Part shown: positions 23,975 through 36,330 of the stretch, one piece after another
Position numbering within the stretch: the first letter of the stretch is position 1
How the letters are laid out: each line of letters opens with the position of its first letter
Assembly (NCBI GenBank): GCA_036346275.1
Contig: CM070713.1
Span: 59,205,567-59,269,566, forward strand
Source of the DNA: Otatea glauca
Taxonomy: Eukaryota > Streptophyta > Magnoliopsida > Poales > Poaceae
Direction: 5' to 3'
DNA length: 64,000 nucleotides
Made by a program: the position numbers and the translations under genes
Notes under the pieces: model-generated
Databases searched by the model: none
Told to the model about the DNA's origin: nothing
What the model saw: the letters and a program-made list of their open reading frames with translations, nothing else

Positions 23975-24751
23975 CTAAGCATCACCACCACCGTTGGCAG
24001 CATCAGAAGTGTCGGGTGTAGCAGGCGGTGATGTGGGTGCAACCAGCATCAGCAACTCGTACTCACGTCCGCCAAAGAGGAGAGTCTGGCCCCACACAGC
24101 CCTCATAGGGCCGTCGGTGCGAACGGCTGCGATGCGACATCCAGTGCCTCTCACCGACATCTGAACTTGATGGATGACGCGACGGTAGGTACCGTAGGGA
24201 CGTGGAAGGTCCTCCGTGTGGTCGTAAGCATCGGGCCCCTGTACACATCCTCCCGTGTGAAGAAGCCAAGGTCGACCAACGGGGCCATGCGACCCTCGAG
24301 CTCGCAAATGCGATAGCCCACAATATTGAGCTCGTCATGAAGGCGAAGGAGGTACCGGTCGAGTGAACCAAGCAACTCCACATGCCATGCGAGGGTGGCA
24401 TCTAGAGTGGAATCTGGCATGGTGTAGGTGTTCTCCAAACTATCCCTCTCACGAGAGGGACAGTAGAGGCACAGCTGCGCCATCTCAGGAAGGTCGTGGC
24501 GAAGTCGGACAATGGCGGCATAAGCCCCATCGTTTAGTGCCACAAGGGGGAGGGGTCAGCACCATCCCGTGGTAGCGCCGTGCCGGCTCCCCACCGTGGC
24601 GACTGTGGATAGTCACCTCAGCAACGTAAACCCCCGAGGCGGGGCTGGTCGCAGCATGGGAGATAAGATACTCCAGCGGTTCGGTGAAACCTGTACGGCG
24701 TATCATGTGCCAGAGCGTCTGTTGGACTGAGCCTTCAACTATTGCCCGCAT
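23975..24751 (-). pseudogene. Accessory ORF upstream of gypsy gag
   Basis: A protein-like region of about 250 residues between leader and gag, needing two frame changes. The N-terminal part reads GVYVAEVTIHSRHGGEPARRYHGM and leads through a shift near 24550 into ALNDGAYAAIVRLRHDLPEM. This layout resembles the double-stranded-RNA-binding-like fold I have seen ahead of gag in some grass gypsy elements. A predicted coiled coil follows (LDRYLLRLHDELNIVGYRICE), then a tail ending at 23975. Function unknown. Assignment to that fold is inference. Confidence 0.6.
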
Positions 24752-25646
24752 GTAGAAGCGAGGCTCCCATTATCGTGCCATCTAGGAAAAGAAGAGTTGC
24801 AAATTGGAAAGACCTTATATGTAAAGCATCACAATTGGTTAAAGCAGAAAGCGATAAACTGAAATTCAGCAATGTTGATCATTCTGTACAGCAGATTTGT
24901 GGAATTTTACATGCTGTTATAGAGCTGATAAAATTACGAATATTTTTGGATAGCTTCCTGGAACAGCTATATACCTATGGAAAAAATCTCAAAATTTTTG
25001 CACTTCCAGATTTACCTACAGAATTGTAGAAGCGGGCGGGGTTCTGTCCAGAATGGTTGTTCTGTGCGCACTACCCCCTTTTAAGGTTCTAACTCTCGCT
25101 CCTTAAGTCAGAATTTCACGAAATCCTACGAGCTTAGCCTCGATCCAGTATTGACGCATTCCAGAATTTTAGTGAAATTTCCTATGTCTCTATGTCGAAC
25201 AATCAATAGCCTAGATTTCCTTAACCTTTTTATCTACTTGCGGCCTATCTAGCTTTTGATACAAGGTGAGGTTTTGAAAATTTTCGTCTCCATGGAGACG
25301 GTTCAGAATAAGGTAAGGTTAAGAGCCTCTTACTGCTCCTACCAAATTTTAGAGTTCAAAAATGTAGATTATGTTACTTTGAAACTTGGTTTTAATCGAT
25401 TTGAATGGCATGAGAAATAGAACAAGGTTGTATGAAGCCATTTCCGGAAATCCAAATTTTGATGTTTAAGATGAGCACAAAATCCTTTTGAAAGGTAGGA
25501 TGAGAAAGAAAACCTATGAAGAAGACAAGAATAGCATTCTACATTTTCTCAAATACCCTTTTATACCCAAAATTAATCTTTTGAGATAAAACTTTGTCCT
25601 TAACTAACGACCATGCTAACTAAGGCTTTTCCCTACAGTCGTATGG
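24752..25646 (-). other. Gypsy 5' leader
   Basis: Untranslated region between the primer site and the accessory ORF. Short frames on both strands, such as 24742-25029 plus, match nothing I know and fit leader sequence. Confidence 0.6.
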
Positions 25647-25658
25647 GCTCTGATACCA
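25647..25658 (-). other. Primer binding site, tRNA-Met type
   Basis: On the minus strand TGGTATCAGAGC matches the complement of the 3' end of plant initiator tRNA-Met. It lies five bases inside the 5' LTR, as expected for priming first-strand synthesis. Confidence 0.92.
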
Positions 25659-25912
25659 CCTCTTGTGGGCACCCGGAAATATGAATCGATCCTCGCTCGT
25701 GCGTTGGACTCAGAAGTGACACCCATACTCCACTTAAGTGTATAATCACTGTCACCCAAAAGTCCCGTACACGGGGTATTAACCAGATGGCCAACCGGCT
25801 AAATATTACATGTCCAAAAGTAAATTGCAGCGGAAACAAAACATATATCAAAAGTGGGACAGCGGTATGCCCATCCCTACCCATAGGCAACCGACTTGGG
25901 AAGAGCCCAAGT

Positions 25913-25983
25913 TCAACCATCAACATGATCATCGGTCCCCGGAGTATAATACGTATCGTCAGGGCATTTTTCCATTTCGTCTT
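25913..25983 (-). CDS. Conserved LTR-internal ORF, putative last exon (5' LTR copy)
   Basis: Same frame, length and TGA stop as 12734-12804, differing by a few substitutions and no indel (motif CPDDTYYTPGTDD kept). Acceptor AATATAG precedes it on the minus strand. Confidence 0.4.
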
Positions 25984-27292
25984 CTATATTATAATGATTA
26001 AGCAACCGCGAGTACACATATGTACTCGCAAGACTTTAGTGTATGGAAATAAAGTAAATGTATGGCTAGAAAAGGGATAACAAGTTCCTACACTGGTCTC
26101 ATTTTCAGCACAAAGAAGATTTTGTTTAACAAGTGAATGTTGCATAAAACGGTAAGGGAATTGTAAAGAGCATTTAATATAAAGCTAAATAATAGTAAGT
26201 ACAGTTAACATACATCATTCCACAGCCCTTCTTGGTTGCGAATAGCGAGTAAAAATAGCCACCCTTGGCTCACGAGTATACCAATCCATTCCAAAACCAT
26301 TTCCAAAAGTTTTCACAAAAACACGACTATACTTGACATTATTTTCCCAAGGTACTCATGAACGCGAGCACGGCTAATTAATTAGATTTTTAATCTCTAC
26401 AGAGTGTGTACACTTTATCCACAAGACATGACTGACTCTTTATGCAATCGATATTAGCACACTTCCTTTGGTGTGCTGTAGAGAGTCATGACATAACAGT
26501 TACATTACATAGACCTAACTTTGCACCAGCGACAGTGATGTTAAATCCTTGCCATAGTTCCGGAGACCTGGACCAACACGTGCTTGTGCTAGACAATGGT
26601 GCCCCATCGGGTCCGCTCCCCATGGCTAGGCATGCACCGTTGTATGGGGTTGCTTTGGCCCCAACACCTCGCTGAAGAGAGCACCATGAGCAACACCGTT
26701 ATGGGTGCACCCTTACTACTCTGGCCCACCAATGTGCAAAGCTAAATCTACATAACTTAATAGGTTAAGACTATCCCATACTAGCACTTGTGGTTGCACA
26801 AAAACACTTAGGTGATAGCATCAAGTTCGATCCTTAATTGTCCCAGGCGAGGATTTCCCCCTGTCTACGCGTGAGGTCCTTTTCACGCTCCAAGTTTAAG
26901 TAATAACTCGCCCATGTCTAAACCATAAGTTTTAGGTTGGATTTTTACCAAATTACACGGGAACCATACCTCGGTCCCGTTCATTTAAACCAATATGCCA
27001 AGCTAGATTGAAAATGTGTCCCATCATTTAAAATCATTCTAGTGAGCATGTCTAAGCATGAACATAAGATAATTCACAAGTATTACCCAAGTGACATCAA
27101 GTATTGTCTACACCATAACTAGGTTACAATGACGGATAATCAATTGACAAGGCGAAGGAGATGCATTCAATTGGATTTGGCTACCATCACCCACAACATA
27201 GCAAGTTTAAAACATACACGCATACATATAGTTTGATAAAACAACATAACTTTGCAAATATGGGATCAAAATGATCAAAGGAGGGTGCTTGC

Positions 27293-27367
27293 CTGGTTGA
27301 TCTTCTTCTGGAATATAATCAGGATCGTAGTCGGGGTCGTTGTCAACCGACTCCGAAACGTTGGTGT
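27293..27367 (-). CDS. Conserved LTR-internal ORF, putative internal exon (5' LTR copy)
   Basis: 75 bases, same frame as 14051-14125 (motif YDPDYIPEE). It is followed on the minus strand by GCAAGC, a possible GC-type donor. Confidence 0.4.
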
Positions 27368-29187
27368 CTACACGTCGAATAACAAGAACCAAGACAAAAC
27401 CAAATAAGACTAATTCAAATGGGGCAAAAAGAAATCAGATATAAATACCAAATTGAAACTTACCAATAGGAACATGGTGATTTTGGGTTCTTGAATTATC
27501 ACTTTCATAAGGATTTCATTAGTATTTTGCTTATGTGAGCCCTTTTCATGAATGTGTTACTTTCATCCTTTATTATAAGAAACTAAAGTTATAATCATAG
27601 CTAGAGTTATTTACGAATTCAAGAGGCTAAAATTATGTATGTTTGTATTTATAACTTCGAATTCTAGATGCTAAAATTATTTGGATTAATAGAATTAAGA
27701 CAGTCAAGGTGTTGTGTATGAATAGTATTCATCCCTTTGTATTTTTGCATAAATCATGATTTATATAAGTTGGGTCTGAAATCCTAGGTTTTTGGCTGTT
27801 AGTACATGTTTACACGATGATTCTTCAGATGGAAAGCAAGTTATAAATAAGATATTTTTATAGAATATGGTTATCCATATATGAAAGAGTGTTTCTGGGC
27901 TAATCTTCCCTAAATTTACATTTATACACTATATTTTACGAATTGCCGAAAAGGCTTAAGTGTTTCTAATTCCTGCCAATAGCTGTTCAATTTGTTTTAC
28001 ATATCACTAAGGGTTATTGCATTAGCTGTATCTAGATATAAAACAAGTTATAATATAAATATTTTTCCATCTTATGGTAGTACATATCATGAAGAAAATT
28101 TCTTTACTAGTTTTACTAACAATTACATTTAGACGAGTAGTTTTACTAGTTGCCGAAAAGACTTAAGTGATATGGATTTAGTGCAGTTTGTGACCATTTA
28201 GGGTATTTCCGGTGAAAAGATTTATATGCAAATTAGGTTAAAAATGAAATATTTTTCCTGATTATGGTAGTATGTATGTCATAGAGTGTTACTAGGTGTT
28301 ATTTAACTATTTTTCATTTATATACGATATTTTACGGATTTCCAAAAAGGCTTATTTGACCATAATGTTTGCACAGTTACGGTCCAATTTTCTTTTCGCT
28401 TTTGCGGCTGCATCTTATGGGATAATCTAACCATTTTTCAGACATTAGTGGGAGACATCCCTAAAAGTTTTTTAAAGTTAGTTCTGTGATATTTCACATT
28501 TATTTGAGATGTCTTTCCTATAAATGATCATTAGAGCTTAATACAGACCTAACTCAAAGTTTTTCAAAATAACATTAGTTTTGCATAGCAAGCTAGGACA
28601 TAACATTTTAAAGTCATAGGAATCAGTTTCATTAAGTTTGAAGCTCGTTTGCGAAAGTTACGACCATTTGGACATTTTGCCGATTGAGTGTTCGACTAAC
28701 GAGAAATTAGTGCAAACCTAAGTGAAATCTAAATATTTTTCTACATCTATGAGCTACGAAATCCCAGGAGTCCAACTAAACTAGTTTCATCAGATTTTGA
28801 GCTTGTTTGATTCATATTTTAACCATTTGGATCTTGCATGTTAGTAAGGCTTTATACAATCAACTTTTTATACGAAATACATTCAAATCTAAATGTTTTT
28901 GTACAAATCAAACATACAAAGTTTCAGAAACTTATGTAATTTATTCCATGATTTTTTGGGAGCTAGAGATTACGTTGTTCCTTCATATCACCTAAAGAGA
29001 GACCTTCATTCAAACTCTATTTAAAAGTTTAAGCTACAGGTAACATATGAAATTTTATTGCAGATTCCAACTCCTCATTTCATAACTCAAATTTAGAAAT
29101 TAAGTTTGCTGCATTTGGATACTTCTAGCAAAAGATATGAGGGGATGAATCGAATGAGGCAAAAGGGAAAAGATAATGCAATTTCTC

Positions 29188-29241
29188 GGGTTTGAACCCC
29201 AGACCTCTCGGTTTTGGCTGCATGTCCCTACCACTGGGCTA
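29188..29241 (-). other. tRNA-like sequence in the 5' LTR
   Basis: Counterpart of 16044-16097. The A-box-like TAGCCCAGTGG (29241-29231) is kept. The B-box-like GGGTTCAAACC is kept, but the base pairing around it is weaker. Confidence 0.55.
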
Positions 29242-30524
29242 AAGTGTTGCTTGTGATAAGGCGGCATGTATAATTATTTGAAGCTTACCCTCACTAACCC
29301 TAGACCTCAACTCAGGTTGGCAATGGCGGAGCTTGGCTTCTAAAGTTTCGCAACCTTGAGCATGCAGCAAGCCAGCAACGGTGGAGCAGTGGAGTTCGGC
29401 TGGGCTTCAGCAAGGCAGAGGAGCAAGATCGAGGGCCAGAGATGAGGTCCACAGCGAGATGAGGCGACAAAAAGCTCACAGCTAGCTCGGTGGCGCTGCT
29501 TGCTTCGTGCCAGCACTGGGGAAGAAGCGACTGAGGCGCGACAGCAGTGCTCGGCTTGGCTATAAATAGGTAAGAAGTATGATTAAGAATCCGGGAGAGG
29601 ATCCATGAGGAAATGAGATGATCCTGAGCTCACTCGAGCTTGCTTGCGCAATGAACAGCTCGCTGCCCCGTCCCTGCCACGGCAAGCTTTCAGCGGAGGA
29701 ACAAGACGCAGCGAGCAGGGCGAGGTGGAAGGCTCCAACGAAGCTTTATGGCGAAGTGAGACGGCAAGGCTTGGTAGGGTGACAGCACGGGTGAAACTGG
29801 GGAAACGAGACTGCAGTGGCCACGTGGTGCAAGAAAACTACCGCAACAGCGTGCTGTCACCTCGTGAGCTCGCGAATGGCTGGTTCTGCGCGGTTGGGGC
29901 AGAGAGGAGGGAGAGAGGGAAGGGGAGGAGGAGATGGCTGGTGAGGCTGGGAGGGAAGTTGGCTAGTGGGGCGTGGCGAGCCAGACCATTGCCGATGGCT
30001 GCCTCGGCAATGTTGCGTTGAACCAAGCGTCTCGTGTGAGAGATCTTCATTTTCTGAACAAAATCTGGGGCGGATTTGAAGTGACTCAACAATGGTGCTA
30101 GCCTACCTAAAACATCTTGAGAAAAATCAAGGTAGTAGCCCACTAAATTTAGTTTCCATTTTCTTTGGTTTCATCTTATTCCCTATTGTGGTTTGGGAAC
30201 AATAATTCATCAATTTTGACAGATTTTCATACTATTTTTGAATTTTTTAGATATTTAAATCATGTGCAAAAATTCTGCAAAAATTATATGTATTCATATT
30301 TTGTGCTCTAGTATTTTACAAAATTATTTTCTATAGCATGTTTTCTGGAGTTTTCTTGAGTTTCTTTAATGTGCATGATTTGGCCTTTGATAAACTTTTA
30401 TCTGTAATATTGAGTTTCAGAGAATAAAAACAAAACCCTAGAGATAATTCGAAATGGAAATGCCAAAATGCAACAAAGACCAAAATATGCCACTTTATTA
30501 CTTGATCAGATTTGGGATGTTACA

Positions 30525-31174
30525 CGATGCCAAATGCTCAACTGTTACCTGTTGTTTTAGCATTGCTTTCTACCTCACCGGATGTCACAGCCCTAACCCA
30601 CTGGTTGTTGCTGGCATCGCACCTTCCATCCTCTGCTCAATGCTTGCTGTGGCTATAGGGCTGCCCTGCACACACTACACGCTTCTTCCTGCCCCACAAG
30701 ACATCGCCGCTCTGACCTGCTATCTGTCGTCGATGTCACACCCTCCATTACCTAATCGGTGCTCACTGTAGCCACATGGGCTAGGGCTACCTGCTGCATG
30801 CCATCGCCTCTGCCCCATTTGCTGGTGCCAGTGGTTGCTTGGCACTTGTTCATTTCAACGCTCCATGTCAGCTTGCACTTGTCTCGTGGTCCCCGTCTGT
30901 CATTGCCAGGTTGCTGCCTATCGGCTGTGCCACTGCCACAAAGAGAGTGTGGGGGGTCAGAAAGAGAGCAAGAGAGCGTGGGGTGTGCATAATAGAGAGG
31001 GGTTTGGGTGTTGGGCTAGAGGAATGCTGGAAGACTGGGCCTTAGGCGATTGGGCCGTGCAGGGAAGATTGGGAAAGGGAGTGGGTGGGACGAGCTGAAA
31101 TGAATTTAAAGGTTGAAATATGTGTTTTTGAACCTACTTACTAGTATATACACCTTATATACCTACTATATAAT
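30525..31174. other. Unassigned stretch right of the gypsy element
   Basis: GC-rich for about 570 bp, then AT-rich. Several overlapping short plus-strand frames (30454-31098) give low-complexity, Cys- and His-rich peptides without a recognisable domain. I see no gene I can support. Confidence 0.3.
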
Positions 31175-31305
31175 GGGAATGATGCCCTCCCTAATCTCCA
31201 ACGTCTATCCTTGGGGTATAACACGTTCGATGGTCAAATTCCAACTTCCCTAGGCAATGCTTCGGGTCTAGAAATATGCTTCCCTAGGCAATGCTTCGGG
31301 TCTCG
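31175..31305 (+). pseudogene. Shard of the LRR receptor gene
   Basis: 31175-31276 matches 10528-10620 of the LRR gene with few changes (NLQRLSLGYNTFDGQIP region). A phrase of about 28 bp, 'cttccctaggcaatgcttcgggtct', then occurs a second time at 31278-31304, directly abutting the copia remnant. Confidence 0.8.
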
Positions 31306-32557
31306 GAAAGAGTAGAAGAACCTGATATATCTGGTCTAGTGTTGGACTAACCTCATCAAAGGTCATCTCATAGGTCTCTACAATGTTACTCATCTCACAA
31401 CTCCAGACCTTATAGCTACAAGAAGTCGAGTAACCTAGAATATGACCAAGTTTTCTATGCCGGAAGGGTAGATCACGGGACTTAAAAGCAACTAGACAAC
31501 GAAGAGAATCACCAGAATAAACAACAAAATCAGCACAAAAGACTCCCAAACTTAGAAATCCCACAAACCAACTCTCTAGATGAAACAAGAATTATACAAG
31601 CATTACGCTTGAAGCTTACCTCAAAATCATTATCAGTAAGCTGAGATGCAGAAAGCAAATTATAATGCAGCTTACTCACTAAGGCAAAACACTAAGTGAT
31701 CGATCCTCCTCTCTTCCTCTCACCCTCATGTATGCATGGGAGAATTTTCTGACTAAGAGGGCAAACTCATTTTGTGGATATCTATACAGCTGGTCATCGC
31801 TCATTACATAAAGAGCAGAGAGGAAAAAAACCAAAATAAGTGTCGGAAGTGGGATCAATGACCAATACTATCGACTATGACTTCATCTTTCATGAGATGA
31901 CGCTAATCTCATGAGTCTTGAGTCGAGAGTAAAGCTTGTCCAGAGTCAAGGTCGACAAGTCAGTGGTGTCCTTGATAGAGGTCACCTTCATCTCCCAAAT
32001 GGAAAGATTAATTGCTGTGAGAAAATGATAAGCATTCTCTAAGTCAATGTATGTAGTACCAACAGCTCGGAGATCACTCAAAATCTTGGTGAAACACCCA
32101 AAGCACTCATCCAAGGACTTTACAGCATGTTGCTCAAACTTGTTGTAAGCATGCTTAAATTGATCTTGCCTCATGATCTTGATTTGGGTAGTGAACTCAT
32201 GATAAGCATCGAGAGTCTCTCAAATCTGGTGAGCAGATCATAAGTGAGAGGTCCTATAATACTCACTGCGACTAAGTCCTTATATGAGGATGTTCCTAGG
32301 CTTAGCATTTGCCTCAATATCAACCATATTCGAGGTATTGATGTTCTCATCAACAAGAACCTCATAAGAAGTTTCACCTTCTGCCATATCATGAAGCCCT
32401 AGATAGAGATGTATGATTTCATCCGAGATTTTCAAAAGGGATAGTCTACCCCCAAAAATATCAGAGACTTAGTGGAGTGTTTGTCTGTCACTATGGCTCT
32501 TGAGACTGGTAAATATCTAAAAAGAGCAAAATTAGGCTTTGATATTAATTAAAGGAT
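31306..32557 (-). pseudogene. Decayed copia element: gag and pre-integrase traces
   Basis: Minus strand. A gag domain of UBN2 type lies at about 31890-32400: FEQHAVKSLDECFGCFTKIL and KDTTDLSTLTLDKLYSRLKT match the copia gag pattern (H..F..I...L..., then L..L..LK.YE). A separate frame at 31268-31588 holds RHRKLGHILGY, like the GAG-pre-integrase motif. At 32535-32549 a degenerate tRNA-Met primer site (AATATCAAAGCC) precedes gag. Integrase and RT are missing. The gag and primer calls are good; the pre-integrase call is weak. Confidence 0.7.
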
Positions 32558-33490
32558 TGAAAATGACGACTAGAAGGGGTTGGATGAATAGTGGTTGGAT
32601 GAACAATAAAACTGTACCTGGTTGAATAAAATAGTACGTAATGAACAGTAAAACTGTAACCGGTGGAATGAACATTGCCGATGAACAGTAAAACTGCGCT
32701 GATCAGATGACCAATAAAAATCATCACCCAATCAGATGACCGATAAAAAAGTACATTTGAGTCGGATGAGCGAGAGAAGCTAGAATCAGTCGGATGAACA
32801 ATGATCGAGGTGAACAGTGAAATCAACATGATCTCAAAACTAAAAATCGATGTAACTTTTGATTGGCTAATCCAAAACCATTGAAACTTTGTATGCACCT
32901 TCTTATGGATGTTAGGAACCTATTCCGTCCTTTAATCTCAAGGATTGACATTAAAGTTCTGACCTTTTTCTAATCTAAAGAAGGTTGCACTAAAATCAGG
33001 AAAAAAATAAAAAACTTCACCCTGAGCATACTCGTTGGGATTTGATGATCAAGATGATCCTATATAACCTCTCATATTCACAGCAAGCAGGAACAATAAG
33101 GAACTAACCCTCAATCGAGCAAGAACACAATCTACCAAAAAAAAATTTCTTCTCAAGCAAAAAGGCCGGTTTCTTGCAAAAATATAGAAGAGGGAGTTGT
33201 AGCTTGATTAAATGATTGAGATATGATCTATATAAAATTCATCTAACAATCATTTATGCTTGGCAATCCAAGAATAAGAAAGAAAGAAATCAAAGAGAGA
33301 GAGAGAGATCAAAACTAAAAAAGGAAGGGCAATCAAATAAGCAAGAACTTGAGCTTGAAAATAATTTCTATTACTTTATGAGAGGAATGATTACAAAGCC
33401 TCACGATCAGATGGGCAAAGCTCGAGAGAGCATAAAAAAAAACCAAAAATACAAATTTTCTCTCTATCCTCCTCAATTCATCATTCATAT
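32558..33490 (-). repeat. Copia 5' LTR remnant with internal repeats
   Basis: On the minus strand it ends ..GTCATTTTCA just before the primer site, the usual copia arrangement. A degenerate motif 'ggatgaacagtaaaactg' recurs about eight times at 32575-32830, like an enhancer array. The outer boundary is not clear. Confidence 0.55.
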
Positions 33491-34397
33491 CACCTTTCAT
33501 CCTAGTTGATACTACTTAGATATAGCTAATGTTATTGAATTATGGTTGCTCTAACGAACTGTACACGTTGTACTGATAATTAAGGAACACGTCTATTTTA
33601 CATCATTTGACTCTTGCGTGAGTGCACCACTCAGCTCTAAAACCGATTGCTTTTCATCCTCCAACTATCAAAATCGCTGCGAATTATCCCCTCACCCAAA
33701 ATCACTCCAATTTTATCTGACATAGCATCTACCTGGATGGGTTTCGCTGATACAGTGTCCATGTGGATCGGTATCATTGATTCAGCAAAGCTCAATTAAA
33801 AAATCGCACAAGTCATTCTCATCCTCTCCTTCCTCCCTTTTCTCGTTTTATCCCGAGCTCTCCCTTCTCTCTCAAGTATCAATCTGGCTCCTTTCACTCT
33901 CACCTCTTCCCTCTGAGTCTTCTCGCTCCCACAGTCACATTGCGCGCCAGCCCGCGCAATACACATCACACCGCCACTGCAAACTGCTTTGCCCACGCTA
34001 ACCCGAAGCCCACACAAATAGAATAAAATCCCAAACTAATAAGTGCCCACCAAATCATCTCATGGATCGATTAGGCAGGCACAAATGGAAAAACATTAGC
34101 AACAATTATGCAAACGACCAAGCAAGGAACAAACATCCTTCACTGTCTATATTAACAATGGCTCATGGAGTTTGTATAAGTAGTTGCGTTTCAAAAAAAA
34201 AAAAAGTTGTGTAAGTAGTTAAGTTTGTATTTGAATGCAATAGGCATAAAGATGGCAAATTAGCCATTGCTAGAATGACGAATATGACAAAGCATGGTGC
34301 ATGCTGCTAACACATAATAAGGTTGAACATTTGGAAGTCTGATTTAATAAATCATCGGGCATTTGGGCAAGTATCTCAGATCGGTAGGGTGGCTATA
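33491..34397. other. Unassigned spacer with a tiny retroposed poly(A) tract
   Basis: No gene seen. At 34186-34205 a 20-base insert (gcgtttc plus 13 A) lies between imperfect repeats gtataagtagtt (34174-34185) and gtgtaagtagtt (34209-34220). It resembles the last bases of the LINE at 12513-12528. Confidence 0.35.
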
Positions 34398-36254
34398 TGT
34401 AACATCCCGAAAATTTCAAAAATAGGGAAAAATAAAAATTTGAAAATTCAAAAATATAATTGAATAAAGATTTCAACTGAAACAAAGATTTTTATTTTAA
34501 ATATTATCTTTTACTTCATTTTCAAGTATTTCAACCCAAAAGAAAAGACAAGTGGCACATTAAAACTTTTCCCACAAAATAAATAAACTGCAAAAAAAAA
34601 TATATAAGTTGAAAGTCTAGACCTATTTTAATTTCTATTATTTTCTGAAATATTTCCAACCTTATTAAACTATTCTTGGAATTTTGGAGTTAAAAGAAAA
34701 TCAGTTAATGAAATTAGTAAAAGTGTAAAAGTAAAAAGGTAAAAAGATGAAAGTAAAATCCAGCAAAAATAATATTAATTCTTTGTAAAGCCCCATCACA
34801 TCTTTTCAGCTGTAAAAAGATTTTTTTTAATGAGTTAGGTAAAGAGGTAAATAGTGAAGTGACATGTTTTAATTTCAAAACAGGGATATGACAGAATTTT
34901 ATAAAATTAATCAAAACTTATCTGTTGTGGAAAATTTCACCACGCCATAATAATAACAGTTTTAACCCCTGGTAAAAATATCAAAAGTTAAAAATTAATT
35001 TTAGTATCTTTTTAAATTCAAAAACCGAAACCATGAAAATCTGAAATTTGCAATGTCAGAATTAATAGAAAATAAATATATAATATATTGATCTGAAAAT
35101 TTTACACAAGAAATAATAGCCCATATTAAAGTCCCTCAAAAAGTTCCAAAAATATATGAATCAATTTCGTCCTCAAGAAAAATAAAAACAGAAGTGAGCA
35201 AATAAAGTCTTTTGAAGGCCTAACCAAAAATCCGAAATAACATACTATATAAAATAGTTGTATAAAATAATAGAGTTTATGTTATGAATAAATATAAATT
35301 TTCCAGAATTTTTGCACATCATCTAAATAGCTCAAAAATTCAAAAACAGCAGGAAACCAGTAAACTTTGGAGAATTACTGTTCTCAAACTGCAAGAGATA
35401 ATCAAGTGAAAGAAAAAAAAAATGGAAACTAGACTCTTTGCTCTACCAACACAAAAAGTTTCAAAATTTTTGAACCTGTTTAACTCACTCAATCAGCTTG
35501 CCCAATACCTAACCTTGAATCTGCTCATAAATTCGCCAACAGCCAAATCCAACTGATGCAATCGATGAAGCTGACCTCTCTGTGACTGGCAGTGGGCCCC
35601 AAGCCACCCAGGCCCCACCTGCCAGCCTCCCTCCTTCTCTCTTCCTTCTCTCTCTTCCCCAGCCCCGCCAGCACGTTGCCGCGGCAGAAATCGCCCTCCA
35701 CGCGGCCGTCGTGCGCCCAGCCCTCGCCTTCTCCGTCCATCGCCCATACCGCAGCCAACCACTCCCATGTGCTGCCATAAAGCCACCGAAGCCTTCCTCT
35801 TCACCTCTTGCTCGCCGTGTGAGCTTGCTTCCCGCTGCCGCAAGCTTGCCAGCGCCGGAGCAGCACGGGCGAGCCGTGCATGCGATATTACTCTCGCCGG
35901 TGAGCTCTTCTGCCGACTCATCTCGCTGTGGAACTCACTCAGCTCCCTAACTTGCTTCTCCATCGTGCATGCAAGCCAAGCCGTGTCCTCCTCGGCGCAA
36001 GCTTCCAGGGAGCTGCGCATTTCTTGGCCGGCGCCGTCGCCAAGCTCCGTCCATCACTGCCGGCTCCGGTGACCTCCGCCACCGCCAGGGACCTCACCAA
36101 GCCTCGCCTCACTTCTCTGGAAGTCCACCACAGCAAGCATTTCTTCCCCGACCGAGCTGCGCCATTGCTGTCCAGAAGAACTTCGATTTCTAGGTTTAGA
36201 AGAAGAGGTATAGCTCAAGTATTATTCCATGCCCTTTATTCACAAGTGAAAACG

Positions 36255-36330
36255 TAGCTCATTGGTTCGGTGCTCTGAGTTCAACCGAGAGGTCTCGGGT
36301 TCGAGTCCACTTCCAGCAAATATTTTTTTT
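36255..36330 (+). other. tRNA-like sequence in the solo LTR
   Basis: TAGCTCATTGG (36255-36265) and GGTTCGAGTCC (36298-36308) match polymerase III A and B boxes at 32-bp spacing, and a T run follows at 36324-36330. This is the best-preserved of the three LTR copies. Confidence 0.65.

Larger units (their letters stand above)
11442..30524 (-). mobile_element. Ty3/gypsy element (Tekay/Del-like chromovirus), 19 kb with nested insertions
   Basis: Read on the minus strand it has: 5' LTR (30524-25664), tRNA-Met primer site, accessory ORF, gag, protease, reverse transcriptase, RNase H, integrase with a chromodomain-like tail, polypurine tract, 3' LTR (17323-11442). Order and tail fit the Tekay/Del lineage. 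LTRs of 5-6 kb are very long even for that lineage. The LTRs differ at roughly one base in twenty over the blocks I compared, plus indels, so it is an old insertion. The bases outside the LTRs (ACCTG left, CGATG right) are not a matching target duplication. A LINE fragment and a copia solo LTR lie inside it. It cannot be autonomous: frameshifts, stops and a lost protease aspartate. Confidence 0.93.
25664..30524 (-). repeat. Gypsy 5' LTR (4.9 kb)
   Basis: Pairs with 11442-17323. On the minus strand it starts TGTAACATCCC (30524) and ends GTGCCCACA (25664). It has lost about 350 bp after 25786 and about 110 bp near 27825 relative to the other copies. GC-rich segment at 29300-30040, AT-rich tract at 30050-30520. 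It shares the tRNA-like sequence and the two exon-like ORFs. Confidence 0.93.

Noticed and set aside
24742..25029. 95-residue plus-strand ORF in the gypsy leader
   Set aside because: Antisense to the element, no recognisable domain.
35490..36260. Several long overlapping frames in the GC-rich part of the solo LTR
   Set aside because: GC-rich DNA lacks stop codons by composition. The frames are not conserved in the two other LTR copies and no domain is visible.
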